The notes beneath the pieces were generated by a model. That model was not told the DNA's origin. It did no database searches and was given only the letters and a program-made list of their open reading frames with translations. This document shows, one piece after another, positions 59,620 to 64,000 of a stretch of DNA of 64,000 bases. Made by a program: the position numbers and the translations under genes. Source of the DNA: Collinsella sp. AF02-46-1 (GTDB lineage: Bacteria > Actinomycetota > Coriobacteriia > Coriobacteriales > Coriobacteriaceae); NCBI GenBank assembly GCA_934876235.1, contig CAKXKM010000001.1:1-64000 (forward strand), given 5' to 3'. Each line of letters opens with the position of its first letter. The first letter of the stretch is position 1.

Positions 59620-61767
59620 ATGGATCTTATCGCCCAGCTCGCCCGCGAGCTCAACCTTAAGGCCGCCAATGTCGAGTCGGCCGTCAAGCTCATCGACGAG
59701 GGCAACACCATTCCCTTTATCTCGCGCTACCGCAAGGAAGCCACGGGCGGCATGGACGACGTCGCCCTGCGCGCCCTCGACGAGCGTCTGTCCTACCTGC
59801 GCAATCTTGAGCAGCGCAAAGAGGACGTCATCCTGCTCATCGACGCCCAGGGCAAACTCACGCCCGAGCTCGAGCAGCAGATTCGCGAGGCCACGCAGCT
59901 CCAGCGTGTCGAGGACCTCTACAAGCCCTACCGCAAAAAGCGCATGACCCGCGCGCAGAAGGCCCGCGAGGCCGGCCTGGAGCCGCTCGCCAACATGATC
60001 ATCATGCAGGCCTCGGCCAAGGGCAGCGCGCTCGACGCCGCCGCTGAATACGTCAACGAAGAGGCCGGCTTCGACACACCTGAGAAGACGCTTGCCGGCG
60101 CCGCCGACATCGTGGCCGAGACGGTGGCCGAGGACCCTGAGAACGTCGCCGACCTGCGCGCCTTTACGCAAAACACCGCCGATATCGTCGTCGAGGCCAC
60201 CGACCCCGCGGAGAAGACTCCCTACGAGCCCTACTACAACTTTGACGAGCCGCTGCGCCGTATTCCCAACCACCGCGTGCTGGCTATCGACCGCGGTGAG
60301 CGCGAGGGCAAGCTCCGCGTGCGCGTGAACGTCGACGGCGCTGCCGCCACGGCGCGCCTCGGCAGCCGCTGGCCCCGTCGCCAGGGCGTGTTCGCGCCCG
60401 TCTTTGACGCCGCTATCGCCGACGGTTACAAGCGTCTCATGGCCCCCTCGCTGGAGCGCGAGGCCCGCGCCAAACTCACCGTCCGCGCTCAGACCGAGGC
60501 CATCAATGTCTTTGCCAAGAATCTCGAGGGCTTGCTCTCGGCACGCCCCGTGCGCGGTGCCCGCGTGCTCGCGCTCGATCCGGGCTACCGCACCGGCTGC
60601 AAGGTCGCCGTCATGGACGAAACCGGCAAACTACTCGACCACGGCGTGGTCTACCCCACCAAGCCGCGCCACGACGTCGCCGGCACCAAGCGCGAGCTTG
60701 CCCGCCTCGTCAAGAAGGACGGCGTCAACACCATCGTCATCGGCAACGGCACCGCCAGCCGCGAGACCGAGGAAGTCGTCTCGGAGTTCATTACCGAGCA
60801 GGCGCCCAGCCTTCGTTACACCATCGTCAACGAGGCCGGCGCGTCGGTGTACTCCGCCTCCGAGCTCGCCAGCCAGGAATATCCCGACCTGGACGTCACC
60901 GTGCGCGGCGCCATGAGCCTGGGCCGCCGTCTGCAGGACCCGTTGGCAGAGCTCGTCAAGATTCCGCCCCAGTCCATCGGCGTGGGCCAGTACCAGCACG
61001 ACCTTGACCAGGCCGCGCTTTCGCGCACCCTGGGCCACGTGGTGGAAGACGTCGTCAACCGCGTGGGCGTCGACGTCAACACCGCAAGCGCGAGCCTGCT
61101 GGGATACGTATCGGGCATCACGCCGAGCGTGGCCAAGAATATCGTGGCCTACCGCGAGGAAAACGGAGCCTTTACCGATCGCCGCCAGCTCAAGAAGGTC
61201 CCCAAGCTGGGACCCAAGGCATACCTCAACGCCGCGGGCTTCCTGCGCATTAGCGGCGGCAAGAACCCGCTCGACGCGACGAGCGTCCACCCCGAAAGCT
61301 ACGAGGTGGCCACGGCCGTCCTGGAACGCGCCGGCGTTGCGGCAAGCGAGCTCAGCCGCGGCGGCGTGCCCGACATCGAGCGCCGTCTGGGCAGCATCTC
61401 GGCGCTGGCAAGCAACCTAGACTGCGGCACCCTCACGCTCATCGACATTGTCAACGAGCTCAAGAAGCCCGGCCGCGACCCGCGCGACGACGCGCCCGAG
61501 GTGGTCTTTAGCCGCTCGGCGCTTTCCATCGACGACCTGGAGCCCGGCATGGAGCTCAAGGGCACGGTGCGCAATGTCGTCGACTTTGGCGCCTTCGTCG
61601 ACGTGGGCGTGCACCAGGACGGCCTCGTGCACATCTCCAAGCTGGCCAACCGCTTCGTCAAGCACCCGAGCGACGTGGTGCGCGTCGGCGACACGGTAAA
61701 GGTGTGGGTCGAAAAGGTCGATCGCGACCGCAAGAAGATCTCCCTCACCATGGTGCAGGGGAAGTAA
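59620..61767 (+). CDS. tex: Tex family RNA-binding transcription accessory protein
   Basis: Nucleic-acid-binding protein, thought to act in transcription or RNA handling. Domains in order: helical N-terminus with IPFISRYRKEATGGMDD, YqgF/RNase-H-like (VLALDPGYRTGCKVAVMD), helix-hairpin-helix (IPPQSIGVGQYQHDL, NTASASLLGYVSGITPSVAK, VPKLGPKAYLNAAGFLRI) and a C-terminal S1 domain (GTVRNVVDFGAFVDVGVHQD, then GLVHISKL). ATG at 59620 follows AAGGAG. 715 residues, slightly shorter than the usual 720-790. Confidence 0.95.
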   Translation: MDLIAQLARELNLKAANVESAVKLIDEGNTIPFISRYRKEATGGMDDVALRALDERLSYLRNLEQRKEDVILLIDAQGKLTPELEQQIREATQLQRVEDLYKPYRKKRMTRAQKAREAGLEPLANMIIMQASAKGSALDAAAEYVNEEAGFDTPEKTLAGAADIVAETVAEDPENVADLRAFTQNTADIVVEATDPAEKTPYEPYYNFDEPLRRIPNHRVLAIDRGEREGKLRVRVNVDGAAATARLGSRWPRRQGVFAPVFDAAIADGYKRLMAPSLEREARAKLTVRAQTEAINVFAKNLEGLLSARPVRGARVLALDPGYRTGCKVAVMDETGKLLDHGVVYPTKPRHDVAGTKRELARLVKKDGVNTIVIGNGTASRETEEVVSEFITEQAPSLRYTIVNEAGASVYSASELASQEYPDLDVTVRGAMSLGRRLQDPLAELVKIPPQSIGVGQYQHDLDQAALSRTLGHVVEDVVNRVGVDVNTASASLLGYVSGITPSVAKNIVAYREENGAFTDRRQLKKVPKLGPKAYLNAAGFLRISGGKNPLDATSVHPESYEVATAVLERAGVAASELSRGGVPDIERRLGSISALASNLDCGTLTLIDIVNELKKPGRDPRDDAPEVVFSRSALSIDDLEPGMELKGTVRNVVDFGAFVDVGVHQDGLVHISKLANRFVKHPSDVVRVGDTVKVWVEKVDRDRKKISLTMVQGK

Positions 61768-61865
61768 ACCGCCAAGCAAGGGTCCCCCCTCTCGCGACGT
61801 GCAAAATCGCGAGTATTCTGCAAATTCCACCGTTCCGGATGCCCCTCAGAGACGAAAAAGCAAGA

Positions 61866-61912
61866 AACAGCCCCCGTTTTAGCGTCATCAGAGCCAAAAC
61901 GGGGGCTGTTCC
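61866..61912. terminator. terminator-like hairpin after tex
   Basis: AACAGCCCCCGTTTT and AAAACGGGGGCTGTT form a perfect 15-bp stem with a 15-base loop, about 100 bases after the tex stop. The T runs are within the stem. Confidence 0.75.
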
Positions 61913-62045
61913 ATGCTTCACCCAGCTGGTAAAAGCCTTTACCTTGCTGAATACTCTCAATTTTGCACGGCGCAGGCGGGGGTACCTTTGTCCACGGCAG
62001 GATATGGAAGCCTATCACCAACCTACCGGCAAGTTCGTGTCGGCA

Positions 62046-62117
62046 GCCCCGGCCTTTCCTTTGCCTAGCGCGACCCTCGCGAAGCGCGTGAGCGATAGGG
62101 AAAGGAAAGGCCGGGGC
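62046..62117. repeat. long hairpin between tex and the aldolase gene
   Basis: Arms of 22 bases (62046-62067 and 62096-62117), beginning GCCCCGGCCTTTCCTTT, pair with one mismatch. The loop contains further self-complementary CGCG-rich sequence. It lies 31 bases downstream of the aldolase gene's stop codon. There is no T run, so it is more like a REP-type palindrome than a terminator. Confidence 0.65.
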
Positions 62118-62147
62118 GAACAACCCGCGATGTAGCCAGCGTTCGCG

Positions 62148-62852
62148 TTACGGCAGGATATGGAAACCGAGCGAGGCGATATCCTTGGCAAAACCGCGCA
62201 CGGTATCGAGCGAGACCTCGTACGGGTCACGGCCGATGTTCTTACGCTTGGCCAGGATGCTGTTGGGCACCGTGATGATCTGGCAACCGCATCCTTCCGC
62301 CTGGTAAATGTTGATGAGCTCGCGCGTGGACGCCCACAGGACCTCACAGCTGGGCTTGGCGGCGGCCTTCTTGACCGACTCAGTCATAAACGGAATGGGG
62401 TCGACGCCGGTGTCGGCGATGCGGCCGGCAAAGAGCGAAATGATGGACGGCGTCTCGGCGTCAACGGCCTCGACCATCTCATCGACCTGCTCGGGAGTAA
62501 AGATAGTGGTGACGTTGACCTTGATGCCGTCGGCGGAAAGCTTGCGGACCAGCTCGGCGGTGGACTCACCCTTGGTGGTCACGCACGGAATCTTGACGTA
62601 GACGTTCTCGGCCCAGGTAGCGATCTCGCGGGCCTCGACCTCCATGGTCTCGACGTCGTCGGCAAAGACCTCAAACGACACGGACACATCGGTGATGTGG
62701 GCCAGGACCTCCTTGGCAAACGCGCGGTAATCCGTCACGCCGCCCTTCTTCATAAGGGACGGGTTGGTCGTGAAACCCTGAACGTTGCCGTTCTCGTACA
62801 TGTCGAGCATGCCCTCGAGGTTTGCACCGTCAGCGAACACCTTGATTGCCAT
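62148..62852 (-). CDS. transaldolase-like fructose-6-phosphate aldolase family protein
   Basis: Small class I aldolase of 234 residues. KVFADGANLEGM and GFTTNPSLMKKGG mark the N-terminus. The Schiff-base lysine is Lys87 in NVYVKIPCVTTKGE. The LFAGRIADTGVDP and EVLWASTRELINIYQAEGCG regions follow. Short transaldolases and fructose-6-phosphate aldolases (FSA/MipB) share these features, so activity could be either. ATG at 62852 gives MAIKVFADG, and the upstream extension is not family-like. Next gene upstream is the ascorbate-type EIIC. Confidence 0.88.
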   Translation of the reverse strand: MAIKVFADGANLEGMLDMYENGNVQGFTTNPSLMKKGGVTDYRAFAKEVLAHITDVSVSFEVFADDVETMEVEAREIATWAENVYVKIPCVTTKGESTAELVRKLSADGIKVNVTTIFTPEQVDEMVEAVDAETPSIISLFAGRIADTGVDPIPFMTESVKKAAAKPSCEVLWASTRELINIYQAEGCGCQIITVPNSILAKRKNIGRDPYEVSLDTVRGFAKDIASLGFHILP

Positions 62853-63176
62853 CTGCCTGATTCCTTTCGTTAGCATACGGCCGATAAACTGCTAAACACT
62901 TTACCTACGTTTATCAAGGCGTGAACTGCGGTTTTTTATCTTCTCGGCGAACGGTTTTGCAGTTTTACCATTTTTATATCGACACCCCAGCGGCAAAACG
63001 TTTTTGCTGATCATCGCGGTTGATTCCGTTCGCGGCGCAGAGACAGCACTTCACCGGTGCGTTTTCACAACCGCTCCAAAACAAAAAGCGGTGACGCCTC
63101 ATTTGAGACGCCACCGCTTCCGTGTAGGAGCCGGTTATCGGAGCTCCGCCCGATTAGGGCTTAACGTATGCCTGGA
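62853..63176. other. intergenic region upstream of the aldolase gene
   Basis: About 320 bases, partly AT-rich, containing the ulaA terminator at its right end. No coding frame is supported. The aldolase promoter should lie here, but no clear -35/-10 pair was identified with confidence. Confidence 0.5.
63079..63119 (-). terminator. intrinsic terminator after the EIIC gene
   Basis: On the minus strand AAGCGGTGGCGTCTC pairs with GAGGCGTCACCGCTT (two G-U pairs) around loop AAAT, followed by TTTTGTTTT. Confidence 0.88.
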
Positions 63177-64000
63177 TTACTCTTCCTCAACGTGATTGAT
63201 CACAGCACCCTTGGTGTGGATGAAGTTGGGGACGAAGGCGACGATCAGAAGGACAGCAAGAATCGCGTAGACACCGGTGGTACCGAAGGCCTCGGCAGCG
63301 CGGCCAAGCGTAATACCAATGACGGAGAAATCGAAGTCGCCGAACGTAGTGTTCTTGAAGCCAAAGACGTCAAGAACGGGCAGGAGCAGGGCCGGGGCAA
63401 AGGTGATGAGCAGGCCGTTGACGAAAGCGCCAAGAGCTGCGCCCTTGCGACCGCCGGTAGCATTGCCGTAGATGCCCGCGGTAGCACCGCAGAAGAAGTG
63501 GGGAACCATGCCCGGGATGATGAAGATGCCCAGGGTAGCGCCCACGATGAACATACCGACCACGCCACCGATAAAGGAAGCGACAAAGCCGAGGATGACG
63601 GCGGTGGGAGCATAGGGGAAGAAGACAGCGCAGTCGACGGCGGGGATGGCACCGGGGATCAGCTTGTTGGAGATGCCCTGGAAAGCCGGGACCAGGTCGG
63701 CAAGGATCATACGAACGCCGTTATAGACGATGGTGACACCAACGGCGAAAGACAGAGCGCAGGTCAGGGCATAGACAATCACGTTGTCGCCGCCAGCGGT
63801 CTTGGTAACGACCGCAGGATCTGCGATGTAAGCGGCGAAAGCGGTAACCAGGTAGAAGAAGGCCATGGTAAGAGCCGTGGAGATGGTAGTGTCGCGCAGG
63901 AAGGCGAACTTCTCGGGAACCTCGATCTTCTCGGTGCTGTTCTCCTCGGCGTCCTTAGCAAAAAGCGTACCGACTGCAGCGGAGATGTAATAGGCGAGTG
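63177..64000 (-). CDS. ulaA: PTS ascorbate-type EIIC (UlaA-like), 3' part
   Basis: Membrane channel of an ascorbate-family PTS. The reading frame is open to the window edge, so the 5' end is missing. Recognisable segments are AFLRDTTISTALTMAFFYLV, VYNGVRMILADLVPAFQGIS, KLIPGAIPAVDCAVFFPYAP, VPHFFCGATAGIYGNATGGR and the last helices. At least 274 residues are present of an expected ~450-500. EIIA and EIIB genes are probably upstream, outside the window. Substrate is L-ascorbate or a related sugar acid by family. Confidence 0.9.
   Translation of the reverse strand, partial: LAYYISAAVGTLFAKDAEENSTEKIEVPEKFAFLRDTTISTALTMAFFYLVTAFAAYIADPAVVTKTAGGDNVIVYALTCALSFAVGVTIVYNGVRMILADLVPAFQGISNKLIPGAIPAVDCAVFFPYAPTAVILGFVASFIGGVVGMFIVGATLGIFIIPGMVPHFFCGATAGIYGNATGGRKGAALGAFVNGLLITFAPALLLPVLDVFGFKNTTFGDFDFSVIGITLGRAAEAFGTTGVYAILAVLLIVAFVPNFIHTKGAVINHVEEE

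Overview
The window looks like a chromosome segment of a high-GC anaerobic actinomycete of the class Coriobacteriia, most likely a Collinsella-type gut bacterium. This is inferred from protein character, from an F-type ATPase operon next to murA, from several PTS systems and an ascorbate-type EIIC, from UbiX/UbiD chemistry, and from many families of intergenic palindromes. It is not proven by a database match. No tRNA gene or CRISPR array was seen.

Layout. 1-37 is the 5' tip of a 16S rRNA gene on the minus strand, followed by its leader. 0.4-20 kb is mostly minus-strand housekeeping: phosphohexomutase, homocysteine methyltransferase, a DtxR/MntR-type regulator (with divergent pepT), an LCP cell-wall ligase, murA, the atpIBEFHAGDC operon with a good promoter, upp, glpK, a TsaC/Sua5 protein, a hicAB toxin-antitoxin pair and prmC. 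20.7-28.5 kb holds prfA, an M20 peptidase, a polar amino-acid ABC transporter, an aldose-epimerase-like protein and a membrane protein. 28.7-34.8 kb is a cluster built around prenylated FMN: a MerR regulator, ubiX, a UbiD decarboxylase, a DASS anion transporter and a protein fusing an LpdD-like domain to an IPP-isomerase-like Nudix domain. 34.9-40.4 kb has an MFS transporter, then an alpha-glucoside PTS permease, a GH4 6-phospho-glucosidase and their divergent RpiR regulator.

40,439-48,006 is an integrated element of about 7.5 kb inserted in the coding sequence of a low-molecular-weight protein tyrosine phosphatase. A 19-bp direct repeat lies at both ends, and the core repeat encodes the phosphatase P-loop. 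The left end keeps the first 13 codons of the original gene. The right end supplies a new 5' end that restores an intact phosphatase. The element carries an ABC-F ATPase, a DUF961-like gene, an FtsK-type translocase, a Rep protein and a Tn916-type integrase. Several of its genes appear damaged: an in-frame TAA, an in-frame TAG, a shortened Walker A motif and probable frameshifts. It is probably decaying.

48.4-64 kb has a TIGR04076 protein, a pyridoxal/pyridoxamine kinase, a MarR-controlled heterodimeric ABC exporter, a LysR regulator with a divergent SDR - OFA-type MFS - Gfo/Idh operon, tex, a transaldolase-like aldolase and the 3' part of ulaA.

Intergenic structure is the most unusual aspect. 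One bipartite hairpin element of about 165 nt occurs five times with compensatory base changes. In four copies its second hairpin ends within two bases of a stop codon. At least six other palindrome families also occur. The most interesting gene-level observation is the LpdD-Nudix fusion, which may couple supply of the dimethylallyl donor to prenyl-FMN handling.
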